A DNA stretch of 64,000 nucleotides from Neobacillus niacini (GTDB lineage Bacteria; Bacillota; Bacilli; Bacillales; Cytobacillaceae). Positions 15,431 through 22,985 of this stretch are shown in pieces (within the stretch, counting starts at the first letter, position 1; each line of letters opens with the position of its first letter). The position numbers and the translations under genes are program-made. A model generated the notes under the pieces. It was not told where the DNA came from. It saw nothing but the letters and a program-made list of their open reading frames with translations, and searched no databases. Location: contig NZ_JAUSZN010000001.1 in the NCBI RefSeq assembly GCF_030817595.1, positions 1,620,001-1,684,000 on the forward strand, read 5' to 3'.

Positions 15431-16792
15431 TTACGCCATTTCTGGACCTTTCCAGGTCCAGTTGGCCATCTTTTTCAAGTTCATGGCAGCAAAAGTAAGC
15501 ATCGCCTGCATGGACAATTTTTTTAAACCTCTTAAGGTTGTCCAACGCATACCATGCTTTTCCTTAGCATCCGCAAAGACACGTTCAATCGTTTCTTTAC
15601 GACGTGCATAAATGGTTTTATTCTCTTGAGTATGACGAAGGTGATCCGCTTCCTCCAAATAGTGTTCCCACACATGACGCTCAATGAGTTTTTTATGTTC
15701 TTTACTCTGAGTGCATTGGGAAAGCAATGGACAATTTTGACATTCAATCGGATTAGAGAAATACTGGCGCTTTCCATCCTTCGTCGTCGTTGAATATTTC
15801 AATACTTGTCCTTGCGGACAGATATAACAATCGTAGTACTCATCGTAAACATACTCTTGTTTTTTAAGATAACCTTCTTTTGTACGAGGGCGAGTATATG
15901 GTAGAACTGGTGTCATATCGTGTTCAAATACATATTGGGCAATTGGAGATGTTTTATAACCAGCGTCAGCCGCAACAGCTTCAGGTTTTCCATGTTTCTC
16001 TATTATCTTCTCGAGTAGTGGCTCGAAAACAACGCTATCATGAATATTCCCCGGCGTTACAATTGCCCCCAAAACAAAACCATTTCGATCCGCAGCTGCA
16101 TGAAATGAATATGCGAACTGTTTCGTTCGTTCGTCCTTTACGTAATAACCACTCTCTGGGTCAGTCGTGCTTTCTTTAATTTCTTTTAATTCTTCTTTAT
16201 CAAACTTATCTGGAGGAAATGGCTTTTTTCCGTGATCTTCTCGGTCTTTATTGATCTCTTCTTGTAGACGTGCCTCATATGCTTTCGATTCTTTTCTAAC
16301 TACTTTCTTCTCAAATTTCTTCTTGTTTGCGCTAGCCTTTACATGAGTAGAATCAATAAATACGTGCTCACTACTAATCAATTTCTTCTCTGAGGCTTCC
16401 TTCAAAATTCGATAGAAAATCTGCTCAAATAAATCGGTATCCTTAAAGCGTCGCTCGTAGTTTTTACCAAAAGTTGAAAAGTGAGGTACCTTATCATAAA
16501 AACCAAAGCCTAAAAACCATCGATATGCCGTATTGGTTTCGATTTCTTCAATAGTTTTACGCATGGAGCGAATACCGAAGGTATATTGGATGAAAGCCAT
16601 CTTAATCAATACTACAGGGTCAATACTCGGACGTCCCCGTTCAGAAGAATACATGTCTTGAACGAGTGAATAGATAAATGAAAAATCAATAGCCGCTTCG
16701 ATTTTGCGGACCAAATGGTTTACAGGTACTAGTTGTTCTAAAGCAATCATTTCTATTTGGTCACGATTTGTCTGTGTATTTTTAGTAAGCAT
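15431..16792 (-). CDS. IS1182-family DDE transposase
   Basis: About 453 residues. The N-terminal domain starts MLTKNTQTNRDQIEMI and contains RPSIDPVVLIKMAFIQYTFGIRSMRKT, typical of the family. The catalytic triad can be placed at the Asp of FIDSTHVKASANKKK, the Asp of AVAADAGYKTS and the Glu of ERVFADAKEKHGMRWTTLRG. A CxxC-rich insert (CYICPQGQ, CQNCPLLSQC) lies between the second and third. No frameshift or stop is seen, so it is probably active. The ATG at 16792 is preferred over a GTG three codons upstream that overlaps the GGGGTGG ribosome binding site. Confidence 0.93.
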   Translation of the reverse strand: MLTKNTQTNRDQIEMIALEQLVPVNHLVRKIEAAIDFSFIYSLVQDMYSSERGRPSIDPVVLIKMAFIQYTFGIRSMRKTIEEIETNTAYRWFLGFGFYDKVPHFSTFGKNYERRFKDTDLFEQIFYRILKEASEKKLISSEHVFIDSTHVKASANKKKFEKKVVRKESKAYEARLQEEINKDREDHGKKPFPPDKFDKEELKEIKESTTDPESGYYVKDERTKQFAYSFHAAADRNGFVLGAIVTPGNIHDSVVFEPLLEKIIEKHGKPEAVAADAGYKTSPIAQYVFEHDMTPVLPYTRPRTKEGYLKKQEYVYDEYYDCYICPQGQVLKYSTTTKDGKRQYFSNPIECQNCPLLSQCTQSKEHKKLIERHVWEHYLEEADHLRHTQENKTIYARRKETIERVFADAKEKHGMRWTTLRGLKKLSMQAMLTFAAMNLKKMANWTWKGPEMA

Positions 16793-16880
16793 TTCATCCA
16801 CCCCATTAAAATCTTTGTACCTTAATTATACAAAAAAACTGCCGGCAAACCCGTATTTTTTCGGATTTGTCGACAGTCTG

Positions 16881-16907
16881 AAGGATTCAGCAAAAAGCTG
16901 AATCCTT
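16881..16907 (+). repeat. Right copy of the 27-bp duplication, retaining the T run
   Basis: Identical to 15304-15330 and starts directly after the right IS end. It is followed by T6-7, so this copy is the original intact Rho-independent terminator. Confidence 0.85.
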
Positions 16908-16910
16908 TTT

Positions 16911-17065
16911 TCATGAGTGCCACTTTTTCTTTTTTATCCTTGAAATGAGCTTCATGAACACTTCATGAGTACCGCTTTTTCTTTTTTCACATTTATTTGG
17001 GCTTCATGAACGCTTTATGAGGTCCATTTTTTCATTATTACCCTTGTTTCTTGCTTCTTGAAATA
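16911..17065. repeat. Tandem array of about 52-bp hairpin units (array 1)
   Basis: Two clear units and partial units at both ends. Each has a 9-base loop GAACACTTC (16956-16964) or GAACGCTTT (17008-17016) flanked by arms CTTCAT/ATGAG, then CC and a CTTTTTCTTTTTT stretch. Loop-to-loop distance is 52 bases. The third unit pairs best (GGGCTTCAT with ATGAGGTCC, two wobbles). The array begins inside the J-domain gene terminator and ends before the OsmC gene. The same unit architecture recurs at 33213-33348. Confidence 0.75.
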
Positions 17066-17080
17066 ACTAATATTAAAAAC

Positions 17081-17506
17081 CTATAACACTTTATTGCCTT
17101 TGACTCCGTTAATCGAATAGCTTGCGACTATGTTTGCACTTAGTGAATGGGAAACGGAGCAGTATTTGTCTTTTGACAATTGGATGGCGCGGACTACCTT
17201 TTCTTCTGGCAGGTCCCCTTCTACTGAATAGTGAATATGAAAGTCGGTAAATTTCTTCGGTTCTGTATCCGCACGTGTCCCCTCTACTTCCATGGAAAAA
17301 CCAGTTAACTCTAAACGCATTTTCTTCAAAATCATCACGATGTCAATTCCTGTGCAGCCTGCAAGCGAATAAAGGAGTAGCTCTGTCGGTCTAGGTCCAC
17401 TATTTTGACCACCAACTTCTGGTGCAGCGTCCATTCTTAATTCGTGTCCTGAAGGTGTTATACCAGTAAAAGCCATATCGCCTGTCCAAGTTATCGTTGA
17501 TCTCAT
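17081..17506 (-). CDS. OsmC-family protein
   Basis: A 141-residue OsmC/Ohr-fold protein. It has the conserved first Cys in LAGCTGIDIVMILKKM and the second in KDKYCSVSHSL, the redox pair that reduces organic hydroperoxides in Ohr/OsmC. The overall form (RPTELLLYSLAGCTG) is closer to the general OsmC or YhfA-like group than to Ohr. The start at 17506 (MRSTITWTG) is chosen because AGGGAAGG ends nine bases before it. It is downstream of the ABC transporter operon but separated from it by a terminator. Confidence 0.85.
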   Translation of the reverse strand: MRSTITWTGDMAFTGITPSGHELRMDAAPEVGGQNSGPRPTELLLYSLAGCTGIDIVMILKKMRLELTGFSMEVEGTRADTEPKKFTDFHIHYSVEGDLPEEKVVRAIQLSKDKYCSVSHSLSANIVASYSINGVKGNKVL

Positions 17507-17550
17507 TTCTACCATCCTTCCCTTATGTAATACCACCCTTATTTTACCTT

Positions 17551-17592
17551 AAAAAAAGGTTTTGAACCCATAATTGAGTCCAAAACCTTTCG
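17551..17592 (-). terminator. Terminator of the sulfonate-type ABC operon
   Basis: Stem AAAGGTTTTG/CAAAACCTTT, followed on the minus strand by T7. Confidence 0.85.
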
Positions 17593-17594
17593 TA

Positions 17595-18602
17595 TTACTT
17601 CAATAATGATAAGTCGATTAAACCTTTAATGTCACTGCTTGGAATATATCCAGCTTCTTTGCTGATATCTGCCATTTCCTGAATGACTTTTTCGTTAACG
17701 TCTGTTGTGACAGCTAAACGTGAGAACGCTGCGTCTACTTCATCTTTATTTAACTCTTTACCTGTTAGATCTTTTAAGTGCTTCATGACAACTTCTTTGC
17801 TCTCTTCAGGATTGTCCTGAATAAATTTTACCGCTTTTTTATGAGCATCTAAATATTGCTTTGCTAAGTCTTTGTTTTCCAAAAAGTCTGCTCTAGCAGC
17901 AACGACTGTATTGGTAGATTCCTTACCCCATGCAAATTTATCCCAGTCTAAAAGAAGTTTACCATTTGCTTGGTTTTCAAGTACATATCCCCAAGGCTCT
18001 TGTGTTGCGGCTGCGTCAACTTGTTTTTGGATGAAAAGAGATGCTGTGTCAGCAGGAGCTGCTGCAAATAAATCAACTGTACCGCCACTTGTTTTCGCTT
18101 TTAAATCTGCGTCTTTTAATGCTTTACGTAACATTACATCCTGCGTGCTTCCAATAACCGGAATCGCTACTTTTTTTCCATCTAAATCTTCTAATTTTTC
18201 AACTCCGCTGCCTTCTGCAGCCACTAGAACCGCTCCGCCATTTACTGCACCTGAGATGAGATGGTATTCTTTGTTTTTTACATAGAAGTTAAGTAATGGC
18301 CCTGGACCTACTGTACCAACATCTATTGCCTTAGTCGCCATAGCTTCCATAAATAATCCGCCATTTGCAACCGTTTTTGTTTCAATTTTTACATCTTTAC
18401 CGAAAGCTTCTTCAAAATAACCATTTTCAAGTGCGACAATTGTTGCGATATGAGTTAGGTTCGGAAAATAACCAATCTTAACCGTTTTCGCCTCTCCGCT
18501 ATTGCTTTTGCCTTCACCTTCGTTGGATGATTGGGCACAGCCGCTTAAAAGTCCAATAAATAAGATCGTGATAAATAGATAAAGCATAGATTTTTTTAAC
18601 AT
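17595..18602 (-). CDS. ABC transporter substrate-binding lipoprotein (SsuA/TauA type)
   Basis: A 335-residue periplasmic-binding-fold lipoprotein. The signal peptide LYLFITILFIGLLSGC ends in a lipobox (LSGC). The mature part begins KTVKIGYFPNLTHIATIVALENGYFEE, the opening of the NMT1/SsuA family, and ends with an ISKEAGYIPSSDIKGLIDL segment. By context (permease and ATPase of the same family, sulfur assimilation genes next door) it probably captures aliphatic sulfonates or taurine, but related proteins bind nitrate or pyrimidine precursors, so substrate is inferred. GGAGAG precedes the ATG. Confidence 0.85.
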   Translation of the reverse strand: MLKKSMLYLFITILFIGLLSGCAQSSNEGEGKSNSGEAKTVKIGYFPNLTHIATIVALENGYFEEAFGKDVKIETKTVANGGLFMEAMATKAIDVGTVGPGPLLNFYVKNKEYHLISGAVNGGAVLVAAEGSGVEKLEDLDGKKVAIPVIGSTQDVMLRKALKDADLKAKTSGGTVDLFAAAPADTASLFIQKQVDAAATQEPWGYVLENQANGKLLLDWDKFAWGKESTNTVVAARADFLENKDLAKQYLDAHKKAVKFIQDNPEESKEVVMKHLKDLTGKELNKDEVDAAFSRLAVTTDVNEKVIQEMADISKEAGYIPSSDIKGLIDLSLLK

Positions 18603-18628
18603 TTTTTTCTCTCCTGGCTATTTTTTTA

Positions 18629-19393
18629 TTAAACTCTTTTTCGAATACCCCATTTTATTTCTACATTGCGTTCAAGTCTGGAAAAAACAACATTATCGAC
18701 AATAGTCCCGATGATGGCAATGATAATCATGACAGAGATAACTAAATCCATTTGACCGAGAGAACGACCCATTTCAAGCAATTGTCCAAGTCCTCCGCCG
18801 CCGCCAAGCAGTTCACCTGCCATTAAGGCGCGCCATGAAAATGCCCATGCAATCCGCAGCCCCGAAATGATTTGTGGTACAGATGCCGGAAGGATAACAG
18901 TTCGAAGGAAATGAAAACCACTGGAACCATATACTTTTGCCACCCGCTGATAAAGCTGAGGTACATTCTTGAAACCGCTCGTTGCGTTAACCGTCATGGT
19001 CCACGTGGCTCCGATTGTAACAATAAAAAGAATCGAAAAATCATTTAAACCAAACCAGATAATCGCTAGTGGGAACCAAACAATACTTGGAATTGATTGA
19101 AGTGCCGTTACGACAAATCCCAATGTGTCTTCGACCAGTTTATATCGCCAAATGAAGTACCCTAATATTAATCCCACAACTATGGCTATCGTAAACCCAA
19201 GGAGGATACGCCCCATACTTTTACCAATTGCCAGCGTAATTTGACCACTCATTAAGCCGTTGAAAAGTGTTTCCAAAACCTGACTCAGGCTGGGAAACAT
19301 AAAATCTGGAAGGCTGGAAAATCTAGATGTGACTTCCCATATCACCGCTATCGCCGCGATGAAGATGATCCGTCTTAAAGCTGTAGTCATCAC
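18629..19393 (-). CDS. ABC transporter permease (SsuC/TauC type)
   Basis: A 254-residue membrane protein of six helices with the cytoplasmic EAA loop VAKVYGSSGFHFLRTVILPASVPQIISGLRIAWAFSWRALMAGE, the signature of BPD_transp_1 permeases for sulfonates, taurine or nitrate. GAAGGAGGA lies 8 bases before the start, inside the 3' end of the ATPase gene. The 71-base overlap with that gene is therefore real and suggests translational coupling. Confidence 0.88.
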   Translation of the reverse strand: MMTTALRRIIFIAAIAVIWEVTSRFSSLPDFMFPSLSQVLETLFNGLMSGQITLAIGKSMGRILLGFTIAIVVGLILGYFIWRYKLVEDTLGFVVTALQSIPSIVWFPLAIIWFGLNDFSILFIVTIGATWTMTVNATSGFKNVPQLYQRVAKVYGSSGFHFLRTVILPASVPQIISGLRIAWAFSWRALMAGELLGGGGGLGQLLEMGRSLGQMDLVISVMIIIAIIGTIVDNVVFSRLERNVEIKWGIRKRV

Positions 19394-20165
19394 CGATTTC
19401 CTCCTTCAAAACTTTTTCAATTTCTTCTTGCAATATAGACAAGATTCGTTGTTCAGTATTTAACGTCACACTATCAGGTGTAACCCCATCCTTCATGGTT
19501 GGAACAGGAATGATTTCCTTGATCCTTCCGGGACGTGTGGCAAAAACCACGACTTCTTCTGAAAGAAGGACCGCTTCTCTAATATTGTGGGTGATAAAAA
19601 AGATGGTAACTTTGGTCTTTCTCCAAATATCAAGCAGCTCTTTATGAAGTACCATTCTCGTTTGTTCATCTAGTGCTGAAAAAGGCTCATCCATTAACAG
19701 GATGTCGGGCTCCATGACTAATGCTCTAGCGATGGAAACCCTTTGCTTCATGCCGCCAGATAATTCGTGTGGATAGGAATTTACATACTTACTGAGGTGA
19801 ACCATTTTTAATACATCAAGCGCCTTCGCTTTTGCCTCTTCCTTTGGCATTTTTTTTAAATTTAGCCCATAGGTTACATTTTCTAAGACAGTCAGCCAAG
19901 GAAATAAACCTGCTTCTTGGAACACTACCACTCTTTCAGGACCAGGTTTCGTTACCAAGTCTCCATTAACGCGAATTTCGCCGCTATCTGCTTTATCAAG
20001 TCCCGCCACAAGGTAGAGCAATGTAGACTTCCCGCAACCAGATGGTCCAACAATTGAAACAAAACTTCCTTTTTTAACATTCAAATTTATTCCATCAAGT
20101 ACTTTTACGTTTTCTTTTCTATCATTAACAAAACTCTTTTGAATCTTTTCTATCGTTAAGTACAT
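19323..20165 (-). CDS. ABC transporter ATP-binding protein (SsuB/TauB type)
   Basis: A 280-residue ATPase with Walker A GPSGCGKST (residues 40-48), Q-loop VFQEAGLFPWLTV, signature LSGGMKQR, Walker B ILLMDEP and switch His in ITHNIREAV. The C-terminus carries a tail (DDYSFKTDHLHRGDSGDMGSHI) beyond the usual end that covers the permease start region. First gene of the operon, with GAGGTGAAA before the ATG and a near-consensus promoter 50-70 bases upstream. Confidence 0.9.
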   Translation of the reverse strand: MYLTIEKIQKSFVNDRKENVKVLDGINLNVKKGSFVSIVGPSGCGKSTLLYLVAGLDKADSGEIRVNGDLVTKPGPERVVVFQEAGLFPWLTVLENVTYGLNLKKMPKEEAKAKALDVLKMVHLSKYVNSYPHELSGGMKQRVSIARALVMEPDILLMDEPFSALDEQTRMVLHKELLDIWRKTKVTIFFITHNIREAVLLSEEVVVFATRPGRIKEIIPVPTMKDGVTPDSVTLNTEQRILSILQEEIEKVLKEEIGDDYSFKTDHLHRGDSGDMGSHI

Positions 20166-20196
20166 GTATATTTCACCTCTTTTTCAAATCCCCAGT

Positions 20197-20211
20197 AAAA
20201 CCATTGGTTTT
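20197..20211. promoter_or_regulatory. Perfect 7-1-7 palindrome, probable operator of the ABC operon
   Basis: AAAACCATTGGTTTT is a perfect inverted repeat (AAAACCA/TGGTTTT) lying directly downstream of the -10 box, about where transcription starts. That is a classic repressor position. The regulator is unknown, and CymR-like or sulfonate-specific control would fit the context. Confidence 0.65.
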
Positions 20212-20239
20212 ATTATATTACAAACAGTTGTTAAGTCAA
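20212..20239 (-). promoter_or_regulatory. SigmaA-type promoter of the ABC operon
   Basis: On the minus strand TTGACT (20239-20234), 16-base spacer, TATAAT (20217-20212). The -35 box overlaps an inverted repeat AGTTG...CAACT (20227-20241). Confidence 0.75.
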
Positions 20240-20241
20240 CT

Positions 20242-20496
20242 ATTATTCTTTCATTATGCTATTTATTTATTCCAGTATCGGATCTATTTAATTAACTGAA
20301 TTTTCTTTAAATATTTTTCTACAAAGGTCTAACAACCCTAATGGATTCCCGTCGTTATTTGCTAGAACTTTGCTTTTTCTAATAGATTCTGGTGATTCAT
20401 GTAGACAAGTTTTTTATAGTCATGGCAGGAGAAACACTCTTCTACCTCAAACTATTAGAGTAGACGAAAAAAATAGTCTATTGAATAAGTTGAAAG
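20242..20496. other. Intergenic stretch with little recognisable content
   Basis: AT-rich DNA between the ABC promoter and the next gene. The only structure seen is a short inverted repeat TAGAC/GTCTA (20461-20480). No ORF with a ribosome binding site was found. Confidence 0.5.
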
Positions 20497-20508
20497 GTGG
20501 TCATAGCT

Positions 20509-20694
20509 ATGAGCCAAGATATTACCCTACAACAAATTGCTGAAGGAGTACCAAAGACACTTTTATATGCATCTGATAGAGACATTGAAGGCTTCCAAAG
20601 AATTATTGAAGAAACAATCAAACTAAGAGAAGCGCATAGAAACCTGCAAAAAATGGTAAAAAGTTTTTCAACTTCTACGATTCAGCGAACCTAA
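20509..20694 (+). CDS. Small hypothetical helical protein
   Basis: A 61-residue protein (MSQDITLQQIAEGVPKTLL...) with a predicted amphipathic helix DIEGFQRIIEETIKLREAHRNLQKMV. The ATG at 20509 is chosen because AAAGGTGG sits 8 bases upstream, rather than an upstream ATG at 20497. No family is recognised. It is convergent with the Spo0E-like gene. Confidence 0.6.
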   Translation: MSQDITLQQIAEGVPKTLLYASDRDIEGFQRIIEETIKLREAHRNLQKMVKSFSTSTIQRT

Positions 20695-20703
20695 AATTAA
20701 TAA

Positions 20704-20741
20704 ACAAAAAAAAGACCCATCTATTTAAATGGGTGGGTCTA
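20704..20741 (-). terminator. Terminator of the Spo0E-like gene
   Basis: AGACCCA/TGGGTCT stem followed on the minus strand by T8. The plus strand side lacks a T run. Confidence 0.75.
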
Positions 20742-20770
20742 AAATTACCTTCTAAGGCATACATATGACC

Positions 20771-21046
20771 TTAAGAGAATCTATTACTCTTGTAAGGAAG
20801 CAACAGTCTATTAGGTCTCATTATCAATCTTTGTAAGTGAAAAATAAAGGTCAAAAATTCTTCATGAAATGAGGTAGATTTAAATCGGCCCTGCCTCGCT
20901 GTTAACCTTCTATGGTCATTAAGCAATCTGTCAAGCTCTTGACTGCATACTATTGTTTCTTCACAAGACAGTCCTTTTTCCATACCTATTTCTATCATTT
21001 CAGCCCTTTTCTCATTTATTGCTTCTTCTAACTCTACTATCCTCAT
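20771..21046 (-). CDS. Spo0E-family aspartyl-phosphate phosphatase
   Basis: A 91-residue protein whose first 60 residues form the two-helix Spo0E fold: LEEAINEKRAEMIEIGMEKG, then the signature SQELDRLLNDHRR with the SQELD motif that contacts the phosphorylated Asp. Family members dephosphorylate Spo0A~P and delay sporulation. The C-terminal 30 residues (FLTFIFHLQRLIMRPNRLLL) are hydrophobic and basic, unlike the short tails of typical members. Monocistronic. Confidence 0.8.
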   Translation of the reverse strand: MRIVELEEAINEKRAEMIEIGMEKGLSCEETIVCSQELDRLLNDHRRLTARQGRFKSTSFHEEFLTFIFHLQRLIMRPNRLLLPYKSNRFS

Positions 21047-21208
21047 AACAAAAACACACCTCTAAACAATATTAATTATCTAGTTGCTTTTATATGTTAG
21101 TCATGGAAAGTATTATAGCATGGATTTAAATCTATTAAATCGTTTCGCTAAAACAAGTTAAATTATGACAAAACTAGACGATGTTTAAAATTTCTGAATA
21201 TTCAACTT

Positions 21209-21238
21209 AAAAAAAGAGACAGGATTTCTGTCTCTTTT
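21209..21238 (-). terminator. Terminator of the cys operon (after cysI)
   Basis: AAAAGAGACAG-GATTT-CTGTCTCTTTT, with a further A run upstream that gives T7 on the minus strand. Confidence 0.85.
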
Positions 21239-21244
21239 CCGATA

Positions 21245-22960
21245 TTACACATGAAAATTTGTGCCATCTGTCGTAGCTTGGACGATTCCTGCACGAATAA
21301 CGAAATCACCGAAGTGCTCGTCTTGGTTGCGTTCTTTCGCATAACGGGAAAGAACCACACGCAATTCACTTAAAATTTCTTCTTCAGCAATGTTTTCTCG
21401 ATACATTTTACTTAAGCGGCTGCCATCATGGGCTGCTCCTAAGTACATATTGTATTTGCCTGGTGCCTTACCGATAAAGCCTATTTCTCCGAGTGCATGA
21501 CGTGCACATCCGTTCGGACATCCTGTCATCCGAATGGTTATCTCTTTATCTCGAAGACCGTTCTCATCCACAATATCTTCGATTTTGTCGATAAGACGTG
21601 GCAAATAACGTTCTGCTTCTGCCATTGCTAAACCGCATGTTGGCAGGGCAACACAGGCAATCGAGCTGCGACGGAGCGCTGAAATATGCTCACCATCTGT
21701 TAGACCATATTGTTCAATCAATTCATTAATCTTCTTCTTTTTCTGTGCAGATACATTGGCAATAATTATATTTTGATTGGACGTCAGACGGATATCACCT
21801 GTATGTATCTTGGCAATTTCCCGTAAGCCTGTCTTCAGCTTATAATCATCAAAATCTGCGACACGTCCACCTTCAACGAACAATGTTAAATGCCATTTTC
21901 CATTAATGCCCTTTACCCAGCCATAACGATCGCCATTGTTATCAAAATGATAAGGTTTTGCTTCACCAAGACTCCAGCCCAGGCGCTCTTCTAGTTCTTC
22001 CTTTACTGTTTCAAGTCCTAAACGGTCGACAGTATACTTGAAACGAGCGTTTTTACGTTCTGAACGATTACCGTAATCTCGTTGAATCGTAATCACTTTT
22101 TCTGCCACATCATAGATTTGTTCTGGTTTAACGAAGCCTATTACCTTGGCAAGCTGCGGGTAGGTCTCCTTGTCTCCGTGAGTCATTCCCATTCCGCCGC
22201 CAATTGCAACGTTAAAGCCGACAAGCCTTTCGTTTTCAACAATCGCAATTAAACCTAGATCCTGTGAGAAAACGTCAATATCATTTGATGGCGGTACTGC
22301 AATACCGATTTTAAATTTACGCGGCAGATAAAGCGGTCCGTACATTGGTTCTTCTTCTACTTCCGGTGTTCCAGCGACTTTTTCCTCATCAAGCCAAATT
22401 TCATGATAAGCTCTTGTCCGTGGCAATAGATCATTACTTAATTTTTTCGACCATTCATACACTTCTGAGTGAACCTCAGACTGATAAGGATTAGATGCAC
22501 ACATCACATTACGGTTTACATCTCCGCAAGCGGCAATGGTGTCTAGAAGAGCAGCATGAATTTCCTGAATAGTGCTTTTCATATTCCATTTTAAAATGCC
22601 ATGCATTTGAAATGTTTCACGAGTAGTTAACTTTAAGGTACCATTGCCATATTTTTCAGCTAAGTCATCCATGACAAGCCACTGCTCTGGAGTTGCTACA
22701 CCACCCGGCATACGAACACGGAGCATAAACTGGTAAGCAGGCTCTAACTTTTGCTTTTGTCGTTCGTTGCGGAGATCACGGTCATCCTGCAAATAGCTGC
22801 CATGGTGCTTCATTAAGCGGTTATCATCATCTGGAATTCCTGCACTAATTCGATCTTGCATTACTTCCTTTAGTGTTCCGCGTAAATAGTTACTTTCTCT
22901 TTTTATACGCTCTACATCACTTGGCGCGCCTTCAGGTGCCTTTAATTTTTGCTTCACCAT
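21245..22960 (-). CDS. cysI: Assimilatory sulfite reductase hemoprotein (beta) subunit
   Basis: Reduces sulfite to sulfide with six electrons using sirohaem and a [4Fe-4S] cluster. A 571-residue protein with the duplicated ferredoxin-like/sirohaem domains. The cluster ligands are the Cys pairs in [15 protein letters not shown] and [14 protein letters not shown], and the sirohaem-contacting Arg/Lys residues fall in [10 protein letters not shown] and TRETFQMHG. The start is ATG with AAGGAG upstream. It follows cysJ by 25 bases and uses the sirohaem made by the SumT and SirB products of the same gene cluster. Confidence 0.97.
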   Translation of the reverse strand: MVKQKLKAPEGAPSDVERIKRESNYLRGTLKEVMQDRISAGIPDDDNRLMKHHGSYLQDDRDLRNERQKQKLEPAYQFMLRVRMPGGVATPEQWLVMDDLAEKYGNGTLKLTTRETFQMHGILKWNMKSTIQEIHAALLDTIAACGDVNRNVMCASNPYQSEVHSEVYEWSKKLSNDLLPRTRAYHEIWLDEEKVAGTPEVEEEPMYGPLYLPRKFKIGIAVPPSNDIDVFSQDLGLIAIVENERLVGFNVAIGGGMGMTHGDKETYPQLAKVIGFVKPEQIYDVAEKVITIQRDYGNRSERKNARFKYTVDRLGLETVKEELEERLGWSLGEAKPYHFDNNGDRYGWVKGINGKWHLTLFVEGGRVADFDDYKLKTGLREIAKIHTGDIRLTSNQNIIIANVSAQKKKKINELIEQYGLTDGEHISALRRSSIACVALPTCGLAMAEAERYLPRLIDKIEDIVDENGLRDKEITIRMTGCPNGCARHALGEIGFIGKAPGKYNMYLGAAHDGSRLSKMYRENIAEEEILSELRVVLSRYAKERNQDEHFGDFVIRAGIVQATTDGTNFHV

Positions 22961-22985
22961 TTAAGAAAAATCTCCTTCCACTATA

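Larger units (their letters stand above)
15331..16880. mobile_element. IS1182-family insertion sequence, about 1550 bp, apparently intact
   Basis: The element starts CAGATTGTAGACAAA (15331) and ends with the inverse complement of CAGACTGTCGACAAA (16866-16880), so the 15-bp terminal repeats match at 13 positions. It contains a single full-length transposase gene. Both ends carry hairpins: ACCCGAAT..ATTCGGGT within 15344-15378 at the left, and an imperfect stem at 16841-16880 at the right. These may block incoming transcription. It is flanked by a perfect 27-bp direct repeat that is itself the terminator hairpin of the J-domain gene. Confidence 0.88.

Noticed and set aside
19323..19393. Possible mis-called overlap between the ABC ATPase and permease
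   Set aside because: The permease has an excellent ribosome binding site 8 bases before its start, so the 71-base overlap is taken as real.
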